38,473 bases of DNA from the NCBI GenBank assembly GCA_947463025.1, contig CANHSE010000003.1, forward strand, positions 1 through 38,473. The letters are read 5' to 3'. The stretch is from Comamonadaceae bacterium. Lineage in GTDB: Bacteria > Pseudomonadota > Gammaproteobacteria > Burkholderiales > Burkholderiaceae_C. Of this stretch, positions 20,934-29,150 are shown piece by piece (position 1 is the first letter of the stretch; each line of letters starts with the position of its first letter). The notes under the pieces are model-generated. The model had not been told where the DNA came from. It made no database searches and was given only the letters and a program-made list of their open reading frames with translations. The position numbers and the translations under genes are program-made.

Positions 20934-21547
20934 TTCGTGGGGTGGGGCTGCAGGTCCGAGCTGGTAAAGCCCTTGGGCCCCAGCTGCAGCAGGAACGCCT
21001 CGCCCTTGGGCTGCAGGCGTTCGCGGTGCTCACCCGGCGAGGAATAGGCGGCAAAGGCCAGGATGGCCAGCGCGTGCTGGTGGATCTGCGCGGGATCGGT
21101 GAGCCTGAGGGTCTGGCCGGGCACCACCTCCACGGAGACCACACCCAGCGCGTCGGGGAAGGTGCGCTGGGTGTCACCGCGGGTGGCAAACCATTTGGCG
21201 GCCGGGGTGGCCGAGAGGGATTCGACGAGCGCCGGATCGCGCACGAACACCAGATCGAGCGCCACCGGGCTGTTCTGATTGGCATCCGCTGCGGCCGCGA
21301 TGGTGACGCTCTTCCAGGAGGGTGCCGTGGGGTGGGGCTTGCCGACGCCGACGAGTTCTGCGCCCGCCGACACGATGGACTCCGTCAGTTTGGTGAGCGA
21401 GCTGCACGCCGTGAGGCCGAGGCTGGCCGCGAGTACGAGTGCGGGTGCGAGCACCGATGCGCAGACAGCGCAGCGCCCACGGCGCCGGGGTGCGGCGAGG
21501 ATGCAAGGCGATGTGCGGTCGTGCGAGCGCGGTGTAGGAGCCGTCAT
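20930..21547 (-). CDS. tssJ: type VI secretion system lipoprotein TssJ
   Basis: Lipobox LTACSS; NQNSPVALDLVFV; VVPGQTLRLTDPAQ; 4-bp overlap with tssK. Confidence 0.9.
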   Translation of the reverse strand: MTAPTPRSHDRTSPCILAAPRRRGRCAVCASVLAPALVLAASLGLTACSSLTKLTESIVSAGAELVGVGKPHPTAPSWKSVTIAAAADANQNSPVALDLVFVRDPALVESLSATPAAKWFATRGDTQRTFPDALGVVSVEVVPGQTLRLTDPAQIHQHALAILAFAAYSSPGEHRERLQPKGEAFLLQLGPKGFTSSDLQPHPTK

Positions 21548-22983
21548 GGAATCCTCGCCTTCAAAGACAAGGCGTGCTCGGTGTCGAGCAGGCCCACGCC
21601 GAGGCCGGCCAGCCCCGCGGCGAGCAGCGCGAACAGCACCAGGCCCATCAGCAAGAGCGCATCGCGCGGTCGCAACGACACTGCGACACGGGGCCGCGCG
21701 GCGCGCTGTGCCGGTTCGACCACACGCGGCATCCGAAGCGGGCCGGCCGCCAACGTGACCAAGGGCGCCACCACCACGATCGACACCAGGTTACGGATGC
21801 CGGCCGTGAGCGGCTCCAGCAGCACCAGCGTAGGCAAGAGCGCCTCCAGCGGGAGTCCGAGCCAACCCAACGCGAGGCCTGCGGCGGCCAGCGCCCAGCC
21901 GCTGGCGTAGGCCACGCTGGCCAGGGCCGCGGCCGTCGATGCCAGCGCGATCACTCCCAGATCGATCACGCCCAGGGGCCGGCCATACAGCTGGGCGGCG
22001 AACACGGCCAGCACCCCGAAAAAGAGCGCATCACCCATGCGCACAACAGCGGGCAAAAGGGGCGCGGACAACTCCATCAGGTCGCGCCGACCGCCCAGGC
22101 GGTTGCACATGGCGTCGATCAAGCCCGGTACGGCGGCGGCCGGGCCGGTCGAGAACAGGCCGATCACCAAGGGTTCGCGCAGGGCTCCCACCACCCGATC
22201 GACAGGCTGACGCATCCGCAGCGCCGTCACCCCCAGGGCCAGGGCCGTGACAACCAGAGCGACCAAGACGAGCGGAATCAGAAACGCCTGCATACGCCCC
22301 AGCAGCGCCAGACCCAGGGTGTGGACCGACGCCGCCGCCATGGCGAAGGCAAACAGCGGCAACCCGGCATGGGCGCGCGCCATCAGGGTCTCGAGGCTGC
22401 GGTACACGCCCTCGGCAAGCGCCAGGAAGGCGCGCCCCCGCTCTCCCCCCTGAACAGCGAGACCCACGCCAAAGAACACCACGCCGATCAAGGCACTGAC
22501 CAGAGTGCCATAGGCCAAGGCGCGGTAGCCGTTGTCCGGCACCACCGTGTCCCAGGTCAATGCGGCAAACGCGTCGGCGGATTCAGCCGGTTCAGCCCGC
22601 AGGGCGACGGTGGGTATCGCCTCGACCTCCAGCGCGGCGCGCCCGAGGGCAGTGGCCATCTCGGCGCCACCGCCTGGGCCGGTGATCGCCAGCATCGCCA
22701 GGCCCGCCGCGAGGCCCGCCAGCGCCATCATGGCCAGGAGGCCCGCCAGCATCCGCACCAGCAGCCCGCGCATCGACCCGGGCTGAGACGGCCACTGGCG
22801 CAAGCCGGACCAGACCGCCAGCACGATCAAGGGCAAGCCCACCATGTTCAGCAGCGCGATATAGGCCTGACCTGCCGCGCTTAACCACGTCAGCTTCAGC
22901 GGTGACCACGCGCCCACCGCGGCGCCGCACAGGATCGCCAGCAACAGTCGGGCGCCGGGGCTGAGCCAGGGTGTGCGCATCAC
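21544..22983 (-). CDS. divergent SDF-family (cation:dicarboxylate symporter-like) transporter, copy A
   Basis: 479 aa, polytopic; YIALLNMVGLPLIVLAVWSGL, STGPAAAVPGLIDAM, GWLGLPLEALLP; 4-bp overlap with tssJ. Confidence 0.82.
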   Translation of the reverse strand: MMRTPWLSPGARLLLAILCGAAVGAWSPLKLTWLSAAGQAYIALLNMVGLPLIVLAVWSGLRQWPSQPGSMRGLLVRMLAGLLAMMALAGLAAGLAMLAITGPGGGAEMATALGRAALEVEAIPTVALRAEPAESADAFAALTWDTVVPDNGYRALAYGTLVSALIGVVFFGVGLAVQGGERGRAFLALAEGVYRSLETLMARAHAGLPLFAFAMAAASVHTLGLALLGRMQAFLIPLVLVALVVTALALGVTALRMRQPVDRVVGALREPLVIGLFSTGPAAAVPGLIDAMCNRLGGRRDLMELSAPLLPAVVRMGDALFFGVLAVFAAQLYGRPLGVIDLGVIALASTAAALASVAYASGWALAAAGLALGWLGLPLEALLPTLVLLEPLTAGIRNLVSIVVVAPLVTLAAGPLRMPRVVEPAQRAARPRVAVSLRPRDALLLMGLVLFALLAAGLAGLGVGLLDTEHALSLKARIP

Positions 22984-23678
22984 GCTACGCCCTCCGCCAG
23001 AGCGTGCTCGATCGCGGCCAGGGCCAGGGCGCGGGTGCTATCCACCAGGGTCAAGCCCTCGGGGTCGCAGCGCCGCGCCGCCAGGGGTAGCTCGGTGCAG
23101 CCCAGCACCACGCACGACAGGCCCTGTCCCGCCGCCTGGCGCAGCACGCGTGACAAGCTGTGTGCTGCCGCCGCAGGCTCGCCCGCCTTGATCTGGGTGA
23201 TGCAGCGGTCTACGTCGTGCTGCACGGCCAAGGCGTCGGGCTCGACCGGCTCCAGCCCGGCCTCGCGCAGCGCTGTGCGATACAAGCCAGACCGCTGCAC
23301 ACCCCGAGTGGCCAGGACCAGCACGGCCGCTCCGGGCGGCTGCCGCAGCCGCGCGACACAGGCCCGTGCGATGTGCAGGACCGGCACCGCAGACTGTTCG
23401 CACAGCTGCGCGTGCCAGTGATGAGCGCTGTTGCAAGGAATCGCCACCAGGTCTGCGCCTGCGCGCTCGAGCAGGTGCAGACCCTCGAGCAGCGCGGGCA
23501 AGGGATCTGGCCCCAGCCCCAGGATCGCCGCGCTGCGATCAGGCACCTGCGGCCGGAAGGCGGCCAGCACCGGGATGTGATCCTGGTCGCGCCGAGCGGG
23601 CGTCAGCCGCACGAGTTGGTCTAGGAAATCGACCGTGGCCGCCGGACCGAGCCCCCCCAGAACGCCGATCGTTCGCAT
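22980..23678 (-). CDS. aspartate/glutamate racemase family protein
   Basis: MRTIGVLGGLGPAATVDFL; both catalytic Cys motifs present (AIPCNSAHHW and VVLGCTELPL). Start placed at 23678, not the long ORF start. Confidence 0.93.
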   Translation of the reverse strand: MRTIGVLGGLGPAATVDFLDQLVRLTPARRDQDHIPVLAAFRPQVPDRSAAILGLGPDPLPALLEGLHLLERAGADLVAIPCNSAHHWHAQLCEQSAVPVLHIARACVARLRQPPGAAVLVLATRGVQRSGLYRTALREAGLEPVEPDALAVQHDVDRCITQIKAGEPAAAAHSLSRVLRQAAGQGLSCVVLGCTELPLAARRCDPEGLTLVDSTRALALAAIEHALAEGVA

Positions 23679-23680
23679 GG

Positions 23681-24997
23681 CTACACCTCCAGCGGCCGCG
23701 GGCAGATCAGTGCCACGGCGGCGCAGTTGCCCAGAACAATCAGCACCGTGCGACCGATGTCGCACAGGGGCTCCACCGCCAGGAACAGCACGAAGGCGGC
23801 CTCGAAAGGCAGGCCCAGGTAGCCGCTCGTGGTGCCCAGCATGGACAGCGTCACCACACCGCTGGCCCCGGCGGAGGCGAAGCCGGCCAGGATGGACACG
23901 ATCGCCACCAGACCCAGTTCCTGCAGGCTCAGTTCTTTTCCGTAGAGGGCGGCGATAAAGAGCGTGGCACTGACGTAGTAGAGGATGGGTCCGGTGCGCA
24001 GCAGGGAGACGCTCAAGGGCACCAGCAGCTCCACCCGCATCCGCGCGAAGCCGAGCTTGTCCGCCATCGCCTCGATCATGGCGGGCATGCACACCGCACT
24101 GTTGCGGGTCACCACGGCCAGCGCGAACGGAGCACGCAGCGCGTCCAGGACCTGGGACCAGGACTTGCCGCTGCGCCGCCGGATCAGGACGATGGCCAGC
24201 ACCACCAGCGACAAGGCACTGCCGGTGAACGTGGCGACGAATCCCGCCATCGGCCGCAGTGTCTCCAGACCGCTTTGCCCGATCTGCGCCGCCGCCATGC
24301 AAAAGAGCACGATCGGCACGGGGTAGTTGAACCAACGCGTGAGCGTCTGGCAGGCCGCATAGACTGTCCCCAGCGCATCAATCAAGCCCTGGGAGACCCG
24401 CACCGGCACCTGCCCGGCCGCGAAGCCAAACAGCAAGGCGAACACCAGGGCCTTGAGGGTCTCGCCCTGCGCGAAGGACGCGAAGACGTTCGAGGGGATC
24501 AGGGTGCCCAGCACATCGCGCAAGCTGACGCCACCCAACTGGCCTTCGTCGGGCGCCTCGGGGGCGTACAGCTCGATTTCCTGACTCCCTTGCCGGCTGT
24601 CGCTGCCCACGATCCGTCCGAAATCAGCCTGCAGTTGCGGCGACAGCTCGGCGCCCAAGCCGGTGAGCCGCGCACTGGCCAGGCCCAGTGCGGCCACCGC
24701 GCACGCAAACAAGAGGAACACCCACAGCACACGCGCCAGGGTCTTGCGCGCGCCGCCCTCGCGAAACAGGTGTTGCAAGCTGAAGATGACCGCCGAGACC
24801 ATGAAGGGCAGCACGATCATCTGCAGCAGGTCGACATACACGCTCCCGATCACGCCCAGGCGGCGCGCAGCCTCAGGCTGCCAGGCACCCAAGGCGCCGC
24901 CCGCCAGCAGGCAGCCCACCACCCACCAGGGATTCAAGGCCCAGGCCTGCCAGCGGCTCCAGTGGGGGAAAGAAATCGAAGGCATGGGCGTGCGCAC
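23681..24997 (-). CDS. SDF-family (cation:dicarboxylate symporter-like) transporter, copy B
   Basis: 438 aa; YVDLLQMIVLPFMVSAVIFSL, IPSNVFASFAQGETLKALVFALLFG, TRNSAVCMPAMIEAM, VEPLCDIGRTVLIVLGN. Confidence 0.9.
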   Translation of the reverse strand: MRTPMPSISFPHWSRWQAWALNPWWVVGCLLAGGALGAWQPEAARRLGVIGSVYVDLLQMIVLPFMVSAVIFSLQHLFREGGARKTLARVLWVFLLFACAVAALGLASARLTGLGAELSPQLQADFGRIVGSDSRQGSQEIELYAPEAPDEGQLGGVSLRDVLGTLIPSNVFASFAQGETLKALVFALLFGFAAGQVPVRVSQGLIDALGTVYAACQTLTRWFNYPVPIVLFCMAAAQIGQSGLETLRPMAGFVATFTGSALSLVVLAIVLIRRRSGKSWSQVLDALRAPFALAVVTRNSAVCMPAMIEAMADKLGFARMRVELLVPLSVSLLRTGPILYYVSATLFIAALYGKELSLQELGLVAIVSILAGFASAGASGVVTLSMLGTTSGYLGLPFEAAFVLFLAVEPLCDIGRTVLIVLGNCAAVALICPRPLEV

Positions 24998-25000
24998 CTC

Positions 25001-25867
25001 TCAACGCAACTCTTTGAGCACCGAGTCCACGGTGAGCTTCTCGGCCCGCAAGCCGACGAACTTGTTGACGAAGGCCAATAAGGTCGCATTGCGCACACCG
25101 ACGGCCACGGCCAGGGCATCGGTCAGGTCCTTCAGGATCACGGTGCGCAGCGTCAGCACCAGCCCGGGGTCGTCCTGCAGGATCCGGCGCACCTCGAACT
25201 CGTCCCGGTAGGCACCCATGACCTGCCCGCGCCGCACGGCATCGATTACCGCCTCCCAGCTGGAGTAGGTGACGATGCGGGCGCGGGGGAAATGGCGCGG
25301 TGCGAAATCTGCAAACGAGGAGTTGGCGATGACCGCCAGCGACCCCTCGAAATTGCGAATGACCTGGGACAGCGTCCGCTCACGCAGAAGTGCGGCGAAC
25401 TCGACTCGATGCAGCAAGAGCGCGTGGTTCAGCCTCAGGTAGGGATCGGAGAAATGCACTGACAAGGCACGCGCCAGGGTGTGCGAGAGCTTGCTGATGC
25501 CCAGATCCGCCCCTCCACGCGCCACGAACTCGACCACCTCGTTGAAGCTGCGCGGCGACCGGTCGATGCGCAGCGTCACGCCCAGCTCGCCGGCCAGCTG
25601 CTGCGCCATCCGCACATCGCTGCCGACCAGGCGGTTGTTCTTCATGTGGAAAAACGGCGGCGTGTCGGTGGCGGCCATGGCAACGACGAGCTCGCCCCGG
25701 TGCAAGATGGCCCCGATATCGGCGGCCACCAGATCGCCTTGCGGCAGCCGCACCATGGGGGCATGGGGCTGGGCCTGAGCCTGGGCCCAGCTGCCCGGAG
25801 CGGCCGCCCAGCCCCCGAGCAGCCAGCCGGCCATGACGGCCAGGCCTTGCCGGCGCTGCGTCCTCAC
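25001..25867 (-). CDS. periplasmic substrate-binding protein, SBP_bac_3-like (amino-acid type)
   Basis: Hydrophobic N-terminus ending in Ala-Gln-rich region; GSDVRMAQQLAGELGV, TLARALSVHFSDPY; GTG start at 25867 overlapping the upstream stop by 4 bp. Confidence 0.85.
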   Translation of the reverse strand: MRTQRRQGLAVMAGWLLGGWAAAPGSWAQAQAQPHAPMVRLPQGDLVAADIGAILHRGELVVAMAATDTPPFFHMKNNRLVGSDVRMAQQLAGELGVTLRIDRSPRSFNEVVEFVARGGADLGISKLSHTLARALSVHFSDPYLRLNHALLLHRVEFAALLRERTLSQVIRNFEGSLAVIANSSFADFAPRHFPRARIVTYSSWEAVIDAVRRGQVMGAYRDEFEVRRILQDDPGLVLTLRTVILKDLTDALAVAVGVRNATLLAFVNKFVGLRAEKLTVDSVLKELR

Positions 25868-26085
25868 GGCCGCCCCTCCGGCCCACCCGCCCGCCCCGCG
25901 CTCGCTGGCTTCGCGGCGGATGGGGCGGCCTGGGCCGCAGGCATCACCGGGGCCGCAGCGGCCGGGACCGGCGCGAGCCGATGACCCAGCTGGATCCCCA
26001 GCAAGAATGCCAGGACCAGCAAGGTGAGCAAGCTCAAGCACGCCAGCAGCAGAAGACGGGGGGTCAGGCTGAATCGGTAGTCCAT
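25864..26085 (-). CDS. small single-TM protein with Ala/Pro-rich tail
   Basis: 73 aa: MDYRFSLTPRLLLLACLSLLTLLVLAFLLGIQLGHRLAPVPAAAAPVMPAAQ...; stop overlaps the SBP gene start (GTGA). Confidence 0.65.
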   Translation of the reverse strand: MDYRFSLTPRLLLLACLSLLTLLVLAFLLGIQLGHRLAPVPAAAAPVMPAAQAAPSAAKPASAGRAGGPEGRP

Positions 26086-26105
26086 GAAAGGGCTCTCGCT
26101 CGGGT

Positions 26106-26492
26106 TCAGGGAACGGCCACTGTGAATTGGCCGGGCATGTCGATGCCGATGACGCCGCCCCAGTTGCATGCCAGCTTGGAGCTGTTGTTCAGGGCCGGCA
26201 GGTTGCCGATCAGAACGGTGGGCGAGCCCGGCGACCAGGGCGCGGTCGTCATCGGCAGGCAGGGCATGGGCACCAGGCTGCCCATGGCGGCCGCCGTGGC
26301 CGCCGCCACCATCGGATTGCCCATCGAGCGGCACATGACAAAGGGCAGCACATTGACCAGCGGCTGGTTGTCCATGACGGTGGCCGCCGGTGTGCCGGTG
26401 AACACGCCGTGCTGGGGCACCACCATCAAGGTGGACGGCGCGGTGCCAAACGAGCAGCGGGTGAGCGCCCCGGCGCAGACTTGTTGCCCCAT
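26106..26492 (-). CDS. DUF4280 / PAAR-like protein
   Basis: 128 aa: MGQQVCAGALTRCSFGTAPSTLMV...MPCLPMTTAPWSPGSPTVLIGNLPALNNSSKLACNWGGVIGI, a DUF4280-type pattern. Confidence 0.85.
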   Translation of the reverse strand: MGQQVCAGALTRCSFGTAPSTLMVVPQHGVFTGTPAATVMDNQPLVNVLPFVMCRSMGNPMVAAATAAAMGSLVPMPCLPMTTAPWSPGSPTVLIGNLPALNNSSKLACNWGGVIGIDMPGQFTVAVP

Positions 26493-26493
26493 C

Positions 26494-27180
26494 TCAGTCG
26501 CCCCTCACGATCCGCAGCAGCCGCTCCAGCGTCGAGGGCGCGCTCTGGGCCGCAACGGTCGGCGCACCCGACGCGGACGGCCGCTGAGGCGCCCCCAGAG
26601 GTACGCCCAGTCGGTAATGGACTTCTTCGATCAACTGGCCCTCGGGCCCGTAGCGACGCACAGGTCCGTGCAGAAGGTTGGCCCGGTAGGTGCAGGTCTG
26701 CATGACGGCGCCGTCGGTCGTGAAGTCGGTGGACGGGCCCTCCAGCAGACCCGCGCGGTAATGCGACAGCCGGATGCGGCGCCCTTCGTGCAGCAGCTCG
26801 CAGGGGCCATCGAGCTGACCGGCCCGGTAATGCAGACGCGCGCTAGGCCGGCCCGCGGCGTCGAAAGCGACGCTGGCGCCATGCAACTGGCCTTGCACAT
26901 ACTGGTGTTGCGCGGCGCAGCGACCGTCGACAAACACCTTCATCACGCCATGAGGCCGTCCGCCCGCATAGCTGCAGCTTTGCTGCAGACCCCCATTGGC
27001 GTCGTGCACCGTCATCGGCCCGTGCAGCTTGCCTGCCTGGTAGTGAGCCCGCACGAGGAGCGTGCCGTCGTCGGCGTACTGCTCCAGCGGCCCGTCCAGC
27101 ATCCCCGCGCGCCGGGCGCAACGCAGGACGGGGCGGCCCAGAGCGTTGTGCTGTTCGAGGGGGACGGTCGGTGCGTCCAT
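26494..27180 (-). CDS. MORN-like repeat protein (YwqK-type)
   Basis: 228 aa from ATG at 27180; tandem ~22-aa G-x-L-x-G-P units (GMLDGPLEQYADDG, GKLHGPMTVHDANG, GQLDGPCELLHEG, GLLEGPSTDFTTDG, NLLHGPVRRYGPEG). Confidence 0.85.
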   Translation of the reverse strand: MDAPTVPLEQHNALGRPVLRCARRAGMLDGPLEQYADDGTLLVRAHYQAGKLHGPMTVHDANGGLQQSCSYAGGRPHGVMKVFVDGRCAAQHQYVQGQLHGASVAFDAAGRPSARLHYRAGQLDGPCELLHEGRRIRLSHYRAGLLEGPSTDFTTDGAVMQTCTYRANLLHGPVRRYGPEGQLIEEVHYRLGVPLGAPQRPSASGAPTVAAQSAPSTLERLLRIVRGD

Positions 27181-27182
27181 GC

Positions 27183-29150
27183 TCAGTTCACCTTCACCAT
27201 CGCGCCCTTGAGCGTCAGCACCGCGCCGGCCTCGACGTTGTGCGACGCGTCGGCCTTGCTGCCGATCATGGGCGCAGCCAACGCGATCTCGGTGCCGCCT
27301 TGCTGCTGCAACTTCACGCCGGCCTTGGCGGTCAAGTTGGTGCCGGACTCCAGGTTCAGGTCGGTGCCGCTCTTGATCACCCAGGCGGTGCCCGATTGCA
27401 GCTGCGCGTCGGCGTTGGTCTTGAGCGTGAGCGCGCCGCCCACGGTGATCGTGAGCTTGCCGTCCACCTTGAGCTCGTAGTCGCCGCTGACGGTATGCCG
27501 AAAAGCCGCCCGGCTGGTGTGGCTCTCGTCGCCCGTCACATCGACCGTGCGGGCGCCCTTGACCGTGTGCGTCTCCTGCCCCTTCTTTAACTCCAGGCTG
27601 CGGTCGCCCTCCTCCAGCACATGCACCTCGCCACCCTTTTTCAGGGTCGTCGACAGGCCGTTCTCGATTTCGACCGTCATGTCCTTTTGCGCATGCAGGT
27701 AAAAGGCCTCGGCGTCCTTCTTGTCCTCCAGGCGCAGCTCGTTGCCGGCCTGTCCCTGCTTGGACGAACGGGTACGCAGCACGGTCTGCGTCTGTGCGTC
27801 TGGCAAGGTCACGGGTGTCGCGTTCTCGCCGTTGTAGACGCACCCTGTCACCAGCGGGCGCTGCGGATCGCCATTGAGGTAGCTCACCACCACCTCCTGG
27901 CCCACGCGCGGCAGCACCAGCGCGCCAAAGCCGTTGCCCGCAAAGGACTGCGCCACGCGGATCCAGCTCGAACTCTGGTCGTCGCCCTGGCCCTGACGGT
28001 CCCACGGAAACTGCACCTTGATGCGTCCGTACTTGTCCGTCCAGATCTCCTCCCCGCTGGGGCCGACCACCCGCGCGGTTTCGCAGCCCGAGGCGCGCGG
28101 CAGCGCCGTGACCAGCGCCGCGCGAAACGGCACGCTCGCCGGGAAGGCTTCAAAGACGTTGGCATAGCCTTCGTCACTAACCTGGTGACGCACCCGCTGC
28201 AGCACGTAGTTCGTGTTCAGTGCGCCCACAAAATGGTCCTGAAGGCCAAAGCGGGTGCCCGCCGCCAGTGCGTAGGCAAAGCTCTCACCCGCGACGATCT
28301 GGGCCTGCACCTGACTGGCCTCCACCCGCAGACGCGCGCGGTTTGCGCCCGCGGACACCGAGGCATGCCCCGTCGCGAACTCGTAGAAGCCGCCCGCGCC
28401 GCCGGACGCACTGTGGCTGCCGGCCAACGACGTGCTGGGCTTCTCGAAGTCGTAGTCGTCGGCGGTGGCCTGCTTGAGGGCCAGCTGCCGCTCGCGCCGG
28501 AAGCGGGTGACGGCATCCAGCGGCCGGCTCGCGCCATAGACGGGCAAAAAGCGCAGCGAGGCAGCGCCGGCGCAATCGGCAAACGCCGAGTTCGCATCCG
28601 CCAGCACCAGGGTGTGCCCGCCCGCTGCAAACGTGAAGAAATAAAAGATCCCCGCCTGCTCCATCAGGCGAGAGATGAATTCCAGCGCGGACTCGTCGTA
28701 CTGCACGCAGTAGTCCAGCGCTGGATAGCTGCCACTGAGTTGGGCGCGAAAGGGAATGTTCGCCTCCTGCAAGACGGCCTGCACGATCGCGTCCACCGAC
28801 TTCGCCTGGTAGATGCGCCGGTCGCGGGACCACCGCAGCAGCGACAGGCGGGGCTCCACCTGCGCCTCGTAGGTGGCGAAGTCGCGATCGAACCCGCTGT
28901 GGACAAAGCGGGTACACAGACCATGCAGGTAGCGCTTGGGCGCGCTGCCGGCCTGCAGCGTCAGCGTGATCTCCTGCCCCACGATGTCGGCCGGGTCCAG
29001 ACCGGGGTTGCCCGAGCGCATGAATACGTGGAAGCCAAACAACTCGCTCAGGCCCTCGCTGCCTTGCAACGCGTCCACCAGCAGGTCGTCCGCCCCGAAG
29101 GGCGTGGCGACCGTGACCATCCGCCCCGCCTGCGTGAACCCGGATCTCAT
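27183..29150 (-). CDS. vgrG: type VI secretion system tip protein VgrG
   Basis: 655 aa; LFGFHVFMRSGNPGLDPADIVGQEITL; gp5/gp27-like core; GDPQRPLVTGCVYNGEN; DUF2345-like C-terminus. Confidence 0.97.
   Translation of the reverse strand: MRSGFTQAGRMVTVATPFGADDLLVDALQGSEGLSELFGFHVFMRSGNPGLDPADIVGQEITLTLQAGSAPKRYLHGLCTRFVHSGFDRDFATYEAQVEPRLSLLRWSRDRRIYQAKSVDAIVQAVLQEANIPFRAQLSGSYPALDYCVQYDESALEFISRLMEQAGIFYFFTFAAGGHTLVLADANSAFADCAGAASLRFLPVYGASRPLDAVTRFRRERQLALKQATADDYDFEKPSTSLAGSHSASGGAGGFYEFATGHASVSAGANRARLRVEASQVQAQIVAGESFAYALAAGTRFGLQDHFVGALNTNYVLQRVRHQVSDEGYANVFEAFPASVPFRAALVTALPRASGCETARVVGPSGEEIWTDKYGRIKVQFPWDRQGQGDDQSSSWIRVAQSFAGNGFGALVLPRVGQEVVVSYLNGDPQRPLVTGCVYNGENATPVTLPDAQTQTVLRTRSSKQGQAGNELRLEDKKDAEAFYLHAQKDMTVEIENGLSTTLKKGGEVHVLEEGDRSLELKKGQETHTVKGARTVDVTGDESHTSRAAFRHTVSGDYELKVDGKLTITVGGALTLKTNADAQLQSGTAWVIKSGTDLNLESGTNLTAKAGVKLQQQGGTEIALAAPMIGSKADASHNVEAGAVLTLKGAMVKVN

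Noticed and set aside
23366-25081. 571-aa plus-strand ORF opposite the racemase and SDF transporter B
   Set aside because: Antisense frame with no recognizable motif; the opposite-strand genes have clear family motifs.
26494-28005. 503-aa minus ORF containing the MORN protein
   Set aside because: N-terminal part overlaps vgrG in another frame; start at 27180 fits gene spacing.
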